A stretch of 64,000 nt of DNA, from NCBI GenBank assembly GCA_041751095.1, contig JBGSYC010000036.1, positions 1-64,000 on the forward strand, in the 5' to 3' direction. Position numbers and translations under genes: made by a program. The DNA comes from JADCRZ01 sp041751095. GTDB lineage: Bacteria; Bacteroidota; Bacteroidia; Chitinophagales; Chitinophagaceae. Under the pieces are notes generated by a model. It was not told the DNA's origin, did no database searches, and worked only from the letters and a program-made list of their open reading frames with translations. Numbering within the stretch: the stretch's first letter is position 1; each line of letters opens with the position of its first letter. This document shows positions 52,327 through 60,963 of the stretch, piece by piece.

Positions 52327-52812
52327 ATGACGGAAAGGGAATACAACGAATGTGTAAAGGCTTATGCAGACAATGTATATAGGTTTATTTTAAAAAATTT
52401 GCAACATGAAGAAGATGCGCGTGATGTAGTTCAGGCCTCCTTTGAAAAAATGTGGCTAAACAGAAATGAAGTGGAAAATCAAACCTGCAAATCTTATCTT
52501 TTTACGGTGGCCTATCACCAGATGATCGACCACATCAGGAAAGTGAAGCGTATACAGCTTAGGGAATCATTTCACGAAGCAGCCAGCGTTTATAACAAGC
52601 CGGCAAATAACCTTAGAAAAGTGCTTGAACAAGCCCTGGCATTACTCAATGAAACGCAGCGCTCGCTGATTTTGCTGAAAGACTATGAGGGTTACTCCTA
52701 TGAAGAAATCGGAAAGATCACTGGTTTAAGCGAAAGTCAGGTAAAAGTATACCTGCACCGGGCACGGATCCGTCTTAAAGAATACCTGATCAAACCGGAG
52801 AATGTGATCTGA
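52327..52812 (+). CDS. RNA polymerase sigma-70 family factor (ECF type)
   Basis: A 161-residue ECF sigma factor. Region 2 is NVYRFILKNLQHEEDARDVV to SYLFTVAYHQMIDHIRK, for -10 recognition. Region 4 is LNETQRSLILLKDYEGYSYE with the HTH IGKITGLSESQVKVYLHRAR for -35 recognition. There is no extra domain. It heads an apparent operon with an anti-sigma-like gene 28 bp downstream and an outer-membrane protein gene after that. The operon ends at a terminator at 54959. Confidence 0.9.
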   Translation: MTEREYNECVKAYADNVYRFILKNLQHEEDARDVVQASFEKMWLNRNEVENQTCKSYLFTVAYHQMIDHIRKVKRIQLRESFHEAASVYNKPANNLRKVLEQALALLNETQRSLILLKDYEGYSYEEIGKITGLSESQVKVYLHRARIRLKEYLIKPENVI

Positions 52813-52840
52813 ACTGAATTATTTAAACCTGAATGAAGAA

Positions 52841-54025
52841 ATGAACATCGACAGATATAATTATGAAGAATTTTTCCTGTTGTATACCGACAACGAGCTG
52901 AGTATATCGGAGCGTTTACAAGTGGAACAATTCATCATAGACAATCCGGACCTGGCTAAGGAGTTGCAGCTTTTACAGCAATCGGTGCTCCAGCCCGAAG
53001 CTGACCTCAAGTATGCCAACAAGGAGTCACTGATGCATAATGAGGCAAATACATTTGATATTCATCCTGCGAACTGTGAAGAACTTTTTGTGCTATACGC
53101 GGATGATGAACTGAGCAATAGTGAAAAAGCACGCGTAGAACAATTTGTTTACGAAAACCCCAGGTTCCAGGAAGACTTTGAACTGATACAAAAGTTACGG
53201 TTAACCCCTGAAACCGGCGTCTTATTTCCGGATAAGAAAAGCTTATACCGCTATGAAAGAAGGGATAAACCGTCAGTTTTTCCTTTGTGGCGCGTACCTG
53301 CGGCGGCTGTAATGATATTGATCGCTGGACTTCTTTGGTTTTTTAATCAACGCGCTCTGAAATCTGTTAACGACGTTGCAAGAGAAGACGTAAAGAAATA
53401 TCTCACAATTCCAAAGGACTCCCAGAAAACTGGTTCCTTCGTCAAACAACCTGACACCCCATTACATGAAGCAGGCGAACAAAAGAGTGCACCAGTAGGT
53501 ACTCCCGGGTATATTGCCGGGGCGCCTAAAAAAGCAGGTAAGCAAAAAACTGCAACAGCATTGTCAACCCGATCACCCATAAAACCGCGCAGGCACGAAA
53601 ACTTCATTTCCGGTGCCCTGGCAGCAGATGAGAAAGAATCCGCTCCCGCCAAAAAATACAAGGCCATCGATCCTGTGGCCGCGCGTATCCGGAAGGATAA
53701 AAAGCCCGACCCGGTAAAACTTACCGATCCTGGTAAAATCGACAAATCTGTGATAAACAAATCCGGTTTAGCGGTTGGTGAATCTTTGACCGGCCAGGTA
53801 ACTGTTGGCGGCAGCAAGGCTGAAGTTGTTTCTTTTGCGTCACCTGATTTTGCGTCATCTGAAAGCAGCGAGACTGTAATTTTTACGAATATTCCTGTTA
53901 CCAGAAAAAATACCTTACGGGGTATTTTCAGAAAAGCTTCCCGGTTTATTGATAAAACAATTGCCTCAAAAGATCCCGATAAAAAGGGTGTTCTTATCGG
54001 AAATATTGAAATAGCATTCCAATAA
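52841..54025 (+). CDS. Anti-sigma-like membrane protein with duplicated N-terminal domain
   Basis: A 394-residue protein. Two similar modules lie in the N-terminal cytoplasmic part: YEEFFLLYTDNELSISERLQ (residues about 8-60) and CEELFVLYADDELSNSEKAR (about 79-135). Both match the start of Bacteroidota anti-sigma-like proteins that grip sigma. Neither has a zinc HxxxCxxC motif. One membrane segment (VPAAAVMILIAGLLWFF, about 151-167) is followed by a 225-residue periplasmic part rich in Lys, Pro and Ala that ends with a structured tail. Position after the sigma gene supports an anti-sigma role; the duplication is unusual. Confidence 0.7.
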   Translation: MNIDRYNYEEFFLLYTDNELSISERLQVEQFIIDNPDLAKELQLLQQSVLQPEADLKYANKESLMHNEANTFDIHPANCEELFVLYADDELSNSEKARVEQFVYENPRFQEDFELIQKLRLTPETGVLFPDKKSLYRYERRDKPSVFPLWRVPAAAVMILIAGLLWFFNQRALKSVNDVAREDVKKYLTIPKDSQKTGSFVKQPDTPLHEAGEQKSAPVGTPGYIAGAPKKAGKQKTATALSTRSPIKPRRHENFISGALAADEKESAPAKKYKAIDPVAARIRKDKKPDPVKLTDPGKIDKSVINKSGLAVGESLTGQVTVGGSKAEVVSFASPDFASSESSETVIFTNIPVTRKNTLRGIFRKASRFIDKTIASKDPDKKGVLIGNIEIAFQ

Positions 54026-54041
54026 TAAAAAAGCGAAAACG

Positions 54042-54881
54042 ATGAAAAAGATTTGTCTCTTACTGGCAGCAGTATGTCTTCACCTTGCGTGCCTTGCACA
54101 AACAGATACCACAGAAAAAAAAGATGAGCCTGCCGACAGGTCCGATACCATACGGATCGGCAATCTTATCATTATCAGGAAAGCCGGGAAAAACAGGGAA
54201 GAGGATACCAGCCATGTAAGCGTTCGCCGGGAAAGAAAGAAGCCAGCCAACGTAAGTACCAATTGGGGAATTGTAGACCTGGGATTTAACAATTATACGG
54301 ATAATACCAATTATAACACCCCTGCGGCACAACAATTTGCACCGGGTGCAAACAAGAACTGGTTCAAGCTGCGAAATGGGAAATCGGTAAATGTTAACGT
54401 GTGGTTTTTTATGCAGCGGCTGAACATGATCAGGCACGTGGTAAACCTTAAATACGGGCTTGGCGTAGAACTGAATAACTACCGTTATGAAGAAAATATC
54501 CGGTTTACCGAAAGTTCAACCATTGTGTATATGGATACCATTCAGTATACCAAAAACAAGCTGGCGGCGGATTATCTTACCGTTCCGGTCATGCTAAACT
54601 TCAATTTTACTCCGCAACGAGAAAACAAGAAGTCATTTGGACTTAGCGCAGGAGTAAGCGCCGGTTACCTGTATTCATCGCGTCAAAAATTTATAAGCGG
54701 GCCTACAGGCAAGAGAAAGGTTAAAGACGATTTTGACCTCCGTCCCTTTAAAATTTCGTACATCGCTGAATTACAACTTGGGCCTGCTAAATTATATGGA
54801 TCACTTGCCGCGGAAAGCATCTTCGAGAAAGGGTTGGATCAGACTCCATACAATATCGGTGTGCGCCTAAGCAATTGGTAA
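54042..54881 (+). CDS. Outer-membrane beta-barrel protein (PorT-like fold)
   Basis: A 279-residue exported protein (signal ICLLLAAVCLHLACLAQ). A short polar segment rich in Lys, Arg and Asp is followed by alternating strands (VNVNVWFFMQRLNMIRHVVN; KYGLGVELNNYRYEENIRF; LAADYLTVPVMLNFNF; FGLSAGVSAGYLYSSRQKF; YIAELQLGPAKLYGSLAAES). This is the pattern of a small 8-10-strand barrel. It is the third gene of the sigma/anti-sigma operon and may be the stress target or sensor output. Confidence 0.75.
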   Translation: MKKICLLLAAVCLHLACLAQTDTTEKKDEPADRSDTIRIGNLIIIRKAGKNREEDTSHVSVRRERKKPANVSTNWGIVDLGFNNYTDNTNYNTPAAQQFAPGANKNWFKLRNGKSVNVNVWFFMQRLNMIRHVVNLKYGLGVELNNYRYEENIRFTESSTIVYMDTIQYTKNKLAADYLTVPVMLNFNFTPQRENKKSFGLSAGVSAGYLYSSRQKFISGPTGKRKVKDDFDLRPFKISYIAELQLGPAKLYGSLAAESIFEKGLDQTPYNIGVRLSNW

Positions 54882-54958
54882 GCTGCCGGGTATGCGCAAC
54901 TTATTCGTGCAATTACTGCCATGCAGGCGGGTGGAAGTATATCCGGGTTATCATCAGG

Positions 54959-54992
54959 TGCCGGTAGCATAAACGCTACCGGCAATTTTATT
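54959..54992 (+). terminator. Rho-independent terminator of the sigma/anti-sigma/OMP operon
   Basis: TGCCGGTAGC (54959-54968), loop ATAAAC, and GCTACCGGCA (54975-54984) form a perfect 10-bp stem followed by a T-rich ATTTTATT tail. It is 78 bp past the last stop. The remaining spacer up to 55314 shows no gene. Confidence 0.8.
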
Positions 54993-55314
54993 AGAAGCTG
55001 TACCTGCGACTTTGGAAATACAAGTAATTTGAATCAGGTGTTTTATCAGCGAAATGTTTACAGTATCCGACGGATGTATAGAGATGCTTCCAGCCTGTAG
55101 GTTAAGTCAAGGAACAGCATGTAATATCCAGGATGACTGTTCTTTTCGCCGGGTATTACCTGACTCTGTTGCCAATTAAATGCTAAAGCCGGGTGTTGCA
55201 TTAAACATCCCTCTCCTTTTGTTTTCTTATAAAGAATTCTTAAATCAAATCAAACGCGATACTAATAAAGATTGCGAACCGTTTTCAAAATTTATATTCG
55301 CAAATATTTACGAT

Positions 55315-55866
55315 ATGAAATATAAAGCGTTCTTTCTTCTTTCCCTCATTTGCTTAACTTTTTTTTCATTTAAGACTTTGGAACGAAGAATCATAAAGAA
55401 AAGTTTTTTCAACAAAAATCTGAACGGCGCTGCGTTCATCATTATCGATAAGTCGGATTACGAATTGAATGTTTATGATGGGGAAGGATGGTACGCCACT
55501 TACCCTGTTGTATTTGGAAGCAAGAACCTGAACGATAAAATGATGGAAGGAGACCGCAGAACTCCGGAGGGTACTTACAAAATTGTTTCAAAACGCCCGC
55601 ACGAAAAATGGGGCAAGATCATGCTGATCGACTATCCCACCAAATCGGATATAGAAAAATTCAATCAAAGAAAAGCGAAGGGCCTGATCCCTGCGAACGC
55701 AAAGATAGGAGGAGGCATAGGTATTCACGGCACCTGGCCAAGAGATGAGATGGCTGTTGATTATTTTCAAAACTGGACGAATGGGTGTGTATCTATGAAA
55801 CGCGATGAAGTCAATGAAGTTTATAACATGGTCCCTATTGGAACGAGAGTTACCATACGCCCATGA
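55315..55866 (+). CDS. L,D-transpeptidase (YkuD domain) family protein
   Basis: 183 residues from ATG 55315, where a signal peptide begins (YKAFFLLSLICLTFFSF); the frame upstream to 55180 is unlike the family. The YkuD domain spans about 38-180: FIIIDKSDYELNVYDGEGWY, GDRRTPEGTYKIVSKRPHEK, GGGIGIHGTWPRDE (catalytic His) and NWTNGCVSMKRDEVNEVYNM (catalytic Cys). It forms 3-3 peptidoglycan crosslinks or attaches proteins, by family knowledge. A TATATTCG octamer at 55293 could be its -7 element. Confidence 0.88.
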   Translation: MKYKAFFLLSLICLTFFSFKTLERRIIKKSFFNKNLNGAAFIIIDKSDYELNVYDGEGWYATYPVVFGSKNLNDKMMEGDRRTPEGTYKIVSKRPHEKWGKIMLIDYPTKSDIEKFNQRKAKGLIPANAKIGGGIGIHGTWPRDEMAVDYFQNWTNGCVSMKRDEVNEVYNMVPIGTRVTIRP

Positions 55867-55902
55867 TGCCGGTTGATTTTTAGGTCAGCAAAAAGCATTC
55901 AT

Positions 55903-57816
55903 TCACATCCGGCCGCTTTTAATTTCCTCTACAACTCCGGGGTCAAGCAAAGTCGAGGTGTCTCCCAGATTATCAACTTCCCCTTCTGCAATTTTGCGCA
56001 GGATTCTCCGCATGATCTTACCGCTCCTTGTTTTAGGCAACCCGGCGACAAACTGAATTTTATCCGGTTTTGCAATAGCGCCAATAATCCGGCTAACGGT
56101 AGCTATAATGTCTTTCTTCGCCAATTCCTTGTCGGCATGCGAGTCATCTGAAATAACAAAAGCATAAATGCCCTGGCCCTTAATGTCGTGAGGATAACCT
56201 ACTACCGCACTCTCCATTACCCCGGCGTGCATATTGATGGCGTTCTCAACTTCAGCCGTGCCTATCCGGTGGCCGCTGACATTTAATACATCATCAACCC
56301 GGCCTGTTATCCTGTAATTTCCGGCTTCATCCCGCAGGGCGCCGTCACCCGTGAAATACAGGTTCTCATAAGTGCCGAAATAGTTTGTCCGGCAACGTTC
56401 ATGGTCGCCGTACGTGGTTCGGATAATGCCCGGCCATGGGCGGCTGATACAAAGGTTTCCACTCACGTTATTACCTTCGATTGTCTTTCCATTTTCGTCT
56501 ACAAGGATGGCTTCAACCCCCGGTAAAGGTAAGGTTGCGAACGTTGGTTTTTCCGGTGTCACCCCGGCTATGTTGGAAATCATCACGCCTGCTGTTTCGG
56601 TTTGCCACCACGTGTCTACCACGGGACAATTACCCTTTCCGATATTTTCCTTATACCACTGCCATGCTTCTTCATTAATGGGTTCGCCAACCGTTCCCAG
56701 AACTTTCAGGCTTTCCAGACTATTCTTTCGTATTGGTTCAAGGCCAAAGCCCATAAGTGAACGGAGAGCAGTAGGCGCTGTATACAGAATATTACATTTA
56801 TATTTATCAATAACAGACCAGAACCTTCCTGCGTCCGGCCATGTCGGTATGCCTTCAAACATCAGGCTGGTAGCTCCTGCAGAAAGCGGCCCATATACAA
56901 TATAACTATGGCCGGTAATCCACCCGATATCAGCGGTGCAGAAATGTATATCGCCTGGCTTGTACTGGAATACGTTTACGAATGTATAATTGGTCCAGAT
57001 CATATAACCAGCGCAGGTATGAACCACTCCTTTTGGCTTTCCTGTAGACCCCGAGGTATATAAAATAAAAAGGGGGTCTTCTGCATCCATTTCTTCTGCA
57101 GGACATTGCGGGTTGCCCTGCGTCTCAACTTTTTTTATCTCATCTTCCCACCACACATCTCTACCCTTGATCATGCTTACGGGCGTTCTTGTACGCGTAC
57201 AAACGATCACTCTTTTTACAAAGGGGCATGCGATCAAAGCGTCGTCTATAATAGATTTTAACGGGAAGTCTTTTCCTCCCCTGAAGGCTCCGTCGCAGGT
57301 GATTACATATTTCGCCTGGGCATCCAACAGCCGGTCTGCAATGCTTTGAGCAGAAAAGCCGCCAAAGACAACAGAGTGGATCGCCCCTATACGGGCGCAA
57401 GCCAGAACGGCGATCGCCAGTTCAGGTATCATGCCCATATAGATACAAACCCTTTCCCCTTTCGCAACCCCGTTGTTGCGGAGAACGTTTGCAAACTGGT
57501 TTACCTTATCATAAAGATCGTTGTACGAAAGAACCCGGTGATGCTCTTCCGGATCATTAGGCTCCCAGATGATAGCAGGCGTATTGCCAGACTTTTCCAG
57601 GTGCCTGTCGAGGCAGTTTTCAGTTATATTTAATTTGCCGCCTTCAAACCATTTGATCATTGGATCCCGGAAATTCCAGTCAAGCACTTTATCCCACTTC
57701 TTTCGCCATAGAAAATGGCCGGCGATTTCAGACCAGAAGCCTTCCGGGTCATCCATGCTTTTTTTGTATTCAGAATGATATTGTTCAGGAGAGGTTATCT
57801 GGTAAGGATATGACAT
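55903..57816 (-). CDS. acs: Acetyl-CoA synthetase
   Basis: A 637-residue AMP-forming enzyme. ANL-superfamily motifs are ILYTSGSTGKPKGVVHTCAG (P-loop, near residue 252), VDTWWQTETAGVMIS (near 400), FTGDGALRDEAGNYRITGRV (hinge Asp region) and PKTRSGKIMRRILR, where the catalytic, acetylation-controlled Lys is. The N-terminal MSYPYQITSPEQYHSEYKKS and WFEGGKLNITENCLDRHLEK fit Acs. It activates acetate (with propionate as a minor substrate). A 78-bp spacer separates it from a divergent MHS transporter. Confidence 0.95.
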   Translation of the reverse strand: MSYPYQITSPEQYHSEYKKSMDDPEGFWSEIAGHFLWRKKWDKVLDWNFRDPMIKWFEGGKLNITENCLDRHLEKSGNTPAIIWEPNDPEEHHRVLSYNDLYDKVNQFANVLRNNGVAKGERVCIYMGMIPELAIAVLACARIGAIHSVVFGGFSAQSIADRLLDAQAKYVITCDGAFRGGKDFPLKSIIDDALIACPFVKRVIVCTRTRTPVSMIKGRDVWWEDEIKKVETQGNPQCPAEEMDAEDPLFILYTSGSTGKPKGVVHTCAGYMIWTNYTFVNVFQYKPGDIHFCTADIGWITGHSYIVYGPLSAGATSLMFEGIPTWPDAGRFWSVIDKYKCNILYTAPTALRSLMGFGLEPIRKNSLESLKVLGTVGEPINEEAWQWYKENIGKGNCPVVDTWWQTETAGVMISNIAGVTPEKPTFATLPLPGVEAILVDENGKTIEGNNVSGNLCISRPWPGIIRTTYGDHERCRTNYFGTYENLYFTGDGALRDEAGNYRITGRVDDVLNVSGHRIGTAEVENAINMHAGVMESAVVGYPHDIKGQGIYAFVISDDSHADKELAKKDIIATVSRIIGAIAKPDKIQFVAGLPKTRSGKIMRRILRKIAEGEVDNLGDTSTLLDPGVVEEIKSGRM

Positions 57817-57894
57817 TATCGCCTTGTTGCAAAATGATTTTTTTTCTTTGCAGTTTAAAAATAATTACATTCAGCCAATATTCCATTATTAACG

Positions 57895-59397
57895 ATGCAA
57901 TCACCCAAAGGAATTTGGAAGGTTATTACTGCTTCATCTGTAGGAACATTAATAGAATGGTATGACTTCTATATATTTGGCAGCCTCTCAACGATAATCT
58001 CTCAAAAGTTTTTCCCTGATACAAACCCTACTGCCGCTTTGTTGTCTACACTGGCCACCTTCGCAGCAGGGTTCATCGTACGACCTTTTGGTGCGCTTTT
58101 CTTTGGAAGACTTGGTGATATTATCGGAAGAAAGTATACGTTTCTGTTAACCCTCATTTTAATGGGAGGCTCTACATTCCTGATCGGTTGTATACCCGGT
58201 TTTTCAACGATAGGTTATTGGGCTCCCTTTCTTGTATTGATGTTACGGCTTCTGCAAGGGCTTGCGTTGGGAGGAGAATACGGCGGTGCAGCAACATATG
58301 TTGCCGAACACGCCCCTCTTCAACACCGGGGATTTTACACCAGCTGGATTCAGACGACAGCTACCCTCGGATTATTCCTTTCGCTTATCGTGATCCTTTC
58401 CATAAGAAGACTGGTAGGTGTTGAAGAATTCACTACAGGAAACGGTTGGAGATACCCCTTTTTACTCTCGATAGTACTTGTTATCGTGTCTATATTCATC
58501 CGGTTAAAGATGAAAGAATCGCCTGTGTTTGCAAAGCTTAAATCAGAAGGCAAAACATCCGCTAATCCCTTAAAGGAGAGCTTTGGCAGAAAAGAAAATT
58601 TCAAAATGGTTCTGCTGGCGTTATTCGGAGCTACCATGGGACAGGGAGTAATCTGGTATACAAGCCAGTTTTATGCGCAGAACTTTATTCTTACCAAATG
58701 CTTTGTAGAATATGAACAGGCGAACAGCATCATATTAATAGCCCTTTTATTTGCCACTCCGTTTTTTATCGTCTTTGGCAGCTTATCCGATAAATGGGGA
58801 CGCAAAAATATTATGATGACAGGCATGCTGCTCGGGGTTTTGTTGTACCGGCCGATCTTTGAACAATTGCATCGCATCTCCGATCCATCTTCAAAGAGAA
58901 CAGTGTCGGTGGCAGCCCCCGTAAGACACGAATCACTTAAAGGAACCGTGTATGGTTCGCTACTAACCATAACAAATACCAGAACGTTTGAAGATGGAAT
59001 GATCTATAAAGAGATCACCCGGCAGAACAGAACAGGAGACACCGTGAACACCACCACCAAAACAAAGGAAGTCATTCTTGGCACCGCCGATAAATGGAAA
59101 ATGACCGCACTCGTATCCCTGATGGTATTGTTTGTAACAATGGTGTATGGCCCTGTTGCTGCTTTTCTTGTTGAACTTTTTCCAACACGTATCAGGTATA
59201 CGTCAATGTCTTTACCATATCATATCGGCAACGGCGTATTCGGGGGGCTGGTACCCTTCATTGCTACTCTTGTTACCACCTTCCCTGGCACAAATTACCT
59301 TTCGGGTCTGTGGTACCCTATCGGAGTAGCGGCATTAAGTCTTGTCATTGGAAGCTTATACCTGTCTAACAAACCGAATACGGCCGAATCCGATTAA
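57895..59397 (+). CDS. MFS transporter, metabolite:proton symporter (MHS) type
   Basis: A 500-residue 12-helix transporter. MHS marks are GTLIEWYDFYIFGSLSTIIS, the motif A loop FGRLGDIIGRKYTFLLTL, LQGLALGGEYGGAATYVAEH and VELFPTRIRYTSMSLPYHIG. A large soluble loop (residues about 315-400) separates helices in the C-terminal half. I recall similar loops in Bacteroidota members of this family. Divergence from acs suggests transport of acetate or another monocarboxylate; this is inferred. Confidence 0.82.
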   Translation: MQSPKGIWKVITASSVGTLIEWYDFYIFGSLSTIISQKFFPDTNPTAALLSTLATFAAGFIVRPFGALFFGRLGDIIGRKYTFLLTLILMGGSTFLIGCIPGFSTIGYWAPFLVLMLRLLQGLALGGEYGGAATYVAEHAPLQHRGFYTSWIQTTATLGLFLSLIVILSIRRLVGVEEFTTGNGWRYPFLLSIVLVIVSIFIRLKMKESPVFAKLKSEGKTSANPLKESFGRKENFKMVLLALFGATMGQGVIWYTSQFYAQNFILTKCFVEYEQANSIILIALLFATPFFIVFGSLSDKWGRKNIMMTGMLLGVLLYRPIFEQLHRISDPSSKRTVSVAAPVRHESLKGTVYGSLLTITNTRTFEDGMIYKEITRQNRTGDTVNTTTKTKEVILGTADKWKMTALVSLMVLFVTMVYGPVAAFLVELFPTRIRYTSMSLPYHIGNGVFGGLVPFIATLVTTFPGTNYLSGLWYPIGVAALSLVIGSLYLSNKPNTAESD

Positions 59398-59417
59398 ATG
59401 ATTTGTAAAGCGCACAA

Positions 59418-59645
59418 ATGAACCAAATAAAACGTTTTCTGGGTTTAATATGGATGCTCACAGGGCCGGCGGTAATCTTTTTTTTAGTAAAAAGTGCTTA
59501 TGAAAATATTGATTCCGCCGGAACAGGTGATATCAATAAACCGGTTCCCTGGATCATCGTCATCAGCATATTTACCCCCATTGCTGTTGGGTTAATGTAT
59601 TTTGGATGGTATGCTTGGAAAGGGGAGTATGATGAGAAGGTATGA
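59418..59645 (+). CDS. Small two-helix membrane protein (DUF6814-like)
   Basis: A 75-residue protein with two membrane segments (about 8-26 and 45-66), each next to basic residues, in the order FLGLIWMLTGPAVIFFLVKS and PWIIVISIFTPIAVGLMYFG, and ending FGWYAWKGEYDEKV. It starts 20 bp after the MHS transporter stop. I recall such proteins as partners of this transporter type in the phylum (DUF6814). Its stop TGA is the first unit of a heptamer repeat. Confidence 0.65.
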   Translation: MNQIKRFLGLIWMLTGPAVIFFLVKSAYENIDSAGTGDINKPVPWIIVISIFTPIAVGLMYFGWYAWKGEYDEKV

Positions 59646-59690
59646 GGTATGGGGTATGAGGTATGAGGTATGGGGTATGGGGTATAGTGG
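59640..59690 (+). repeat. GGTATGA/GGTATGG heptamer repeat
   Basis: Seven or so units of GGTATGA or GGTATGG begin at the last codon of the small membrane protein gene and supply its TGA stop. The complementary C-rich array at 59812-59835 is inverted relative to it. Confidence 0.75.
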
Positions 59691-59711
59691 CGATTATAAG
59701 ATCCCGGCGAC

Positions 59712-59965
59712 CTACAGCTGTAAGATTGAGGGATGGCATATCCAGGCAATTAGCATTTATAAGATTTAGACTTTACATTACATTGTCAACTAAATAAAGG
59801 CATTTTCTTACCTCATACCCCATACCCCATACCTCTCAAACTACAGCTGTAAGATTGAGGAATGGCATATTCAGGCAATTAGCATTGATAAGATTTAAGA
59901 TTTTAAATGACATTATTAATTATAATTAAATTAAACAAAGGCATGTCCTTACCCTATACCTTCCT
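59712..59965. repeat. Direct repeat of about 129 bp (two copies)
   Basis: CTACAGCTGTAAGATTGAGG starts copies at 59712 and 59841. About 57 bases are nearly identical (six or fewer changes), then similarity falls, but both copies end with AAAGGCA, a short tract and a C-rich TACCxxATACC motif. The 325-bp spacer has no gene; gldA follows at 59971. Confidence 0.65.
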
Positions 59966-59970
59966 CCTCC

Positions 59971-60882
59971 ATGTCAATTGAAGTAAACGAACTTACAAAG
60001 CTATACGGTGAACAAAAAGCCGTCAACAACATATCATTCAAGGTTGAAAAAGGCGAGATTGTTGGTTTTCTCGGGCCAAACGGGGCAGGGAAATCAACGA
60101 CTATGAAAATAATTACCGGATACCTGAAGCAGGATCATGGAAGAGCGCTTGTTTGCGGAATAAATGTAAAGGAGGATCCGATACAAGTGAAGCGAAAGAC
60201 CGGTTATCTGCCGGAGTCCAACCCTTTATATTATGACATGTATGTGAGAGAGTACCTTGATTTTGTGGCAGGCATACAGGATGTGCGTGACAAGAGAAAA
60301 AGGATTGAAGAAGTCATTGGTATCACCGGGCTTTCCGCTGAGAGCAGAAAAAAAACCGGGCAACTTTCTAAAGGCTACAAGCAACGGGTAGGCCTGGCCG
60401 CTGCCCTGATACACGACCCTGAAGTGCTCATCCTGGATGAACCTACCAGCGGCCTCGACCCAAACCAGATCATTGAGATCAGGGAAGTGATCAGGCAATT
60501 CGGAAAAAGCAAGACAGTACTCTTTTCTTCACACATATTGCAGGAAGTTGAGGCCATTTGCGACAGGGTTATCATTATCAATAAAGGTCAGCTGGTAGCA
60601 GATAACAAGCTTAGCGCCCTGCAGCAGGGTAATAAAGATAATCAGGTTGTATTGATCAGGTTCAGGGAGTCGGTCGACAAAACGATAATTGAAAACCTGG
60701 CCGAAGTTGCCCTCGTGGAAGAACTACAGGATCATTTTTTCAGAATTCACACGCCCAGCCCCGAATCTGTACGCAGGCAATTATTTGAGCTTTCATTACA
60801 GCATAACCTGAATATTGTTTCCCTTCAAACGGGCAGCCAGAGTCTGGAAGATGTTTTCCGGTCGCTTACGGCGGATAGTTGA
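59971..60882 (+). CDS. gldA: GldA-type ABC transporter ATP-binding protein
   Basis: A 303-residue ABC ATPase. Walker A is FLGPNGAGKSTTMKIITGYL near residue 32, signature LSKGYKQRVGLAAALIHDP near 133, Walker B VLILDEPTSGLDPNQIIEIR, and H-loop SSHILQEVEAICDRVIIINK. A C-terminal extension (about 225-303) follows. Sequence and length fit GldA, which with GldF and GldG powers gliding-related export in this phylum. The permease genes are not in the window, so the gliding assignment rests on similarity. Confidence 0.75.
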   Translation: MSIEVNELTKLYGEQKAVNNISFKVEKGEIVGFLGPNGAGKSTTMKIITGYLKQDHGRALVCGINVKEDPIQVKRKTGYLPESNPLYYDMYVREYLDFVAGIQDVRDKRKRIEEVIGITGLSAESRKKTGQLSKGYKQRVGLAAALIHDPEVLILDEPTSGLDPNQIIEIREVIRQFGKSKTVLFSSHILQEVEAICDRVIIINKGQLVADNKLSALQQGNKDNQVVLIRFRESVDKTIIENLAEVALVEELQDHFFRIHTPSPESVRRQLFELSLQHNLNIVSLQTGSQSLEDVFRSLTADS

Positions 60883-60914
60883 CCAGGTACAAAGCGGCTT
60901 TACAAAAGTAATCT

Positions 60915-60949
60915 TTTGCTAAAATTTTTGGCGTATTGCTATATATTTG
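60915..60949 (+). promoter_or_regulatory. Candidate promoter (TTTG-N23-TATATTTG) of the methyltransferase gene
   Basis: TTTG at 60915-60918 and TATATTTG at 60942-60949 match both halves of the Bacteroidota consensus with a slightly long 23-base spacing. The element ends 14 bases before the ATG at 60964, which also supports that start. Confidence 0.5.
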
Positions 60950-60963
60950 CTAAAACAATAATC

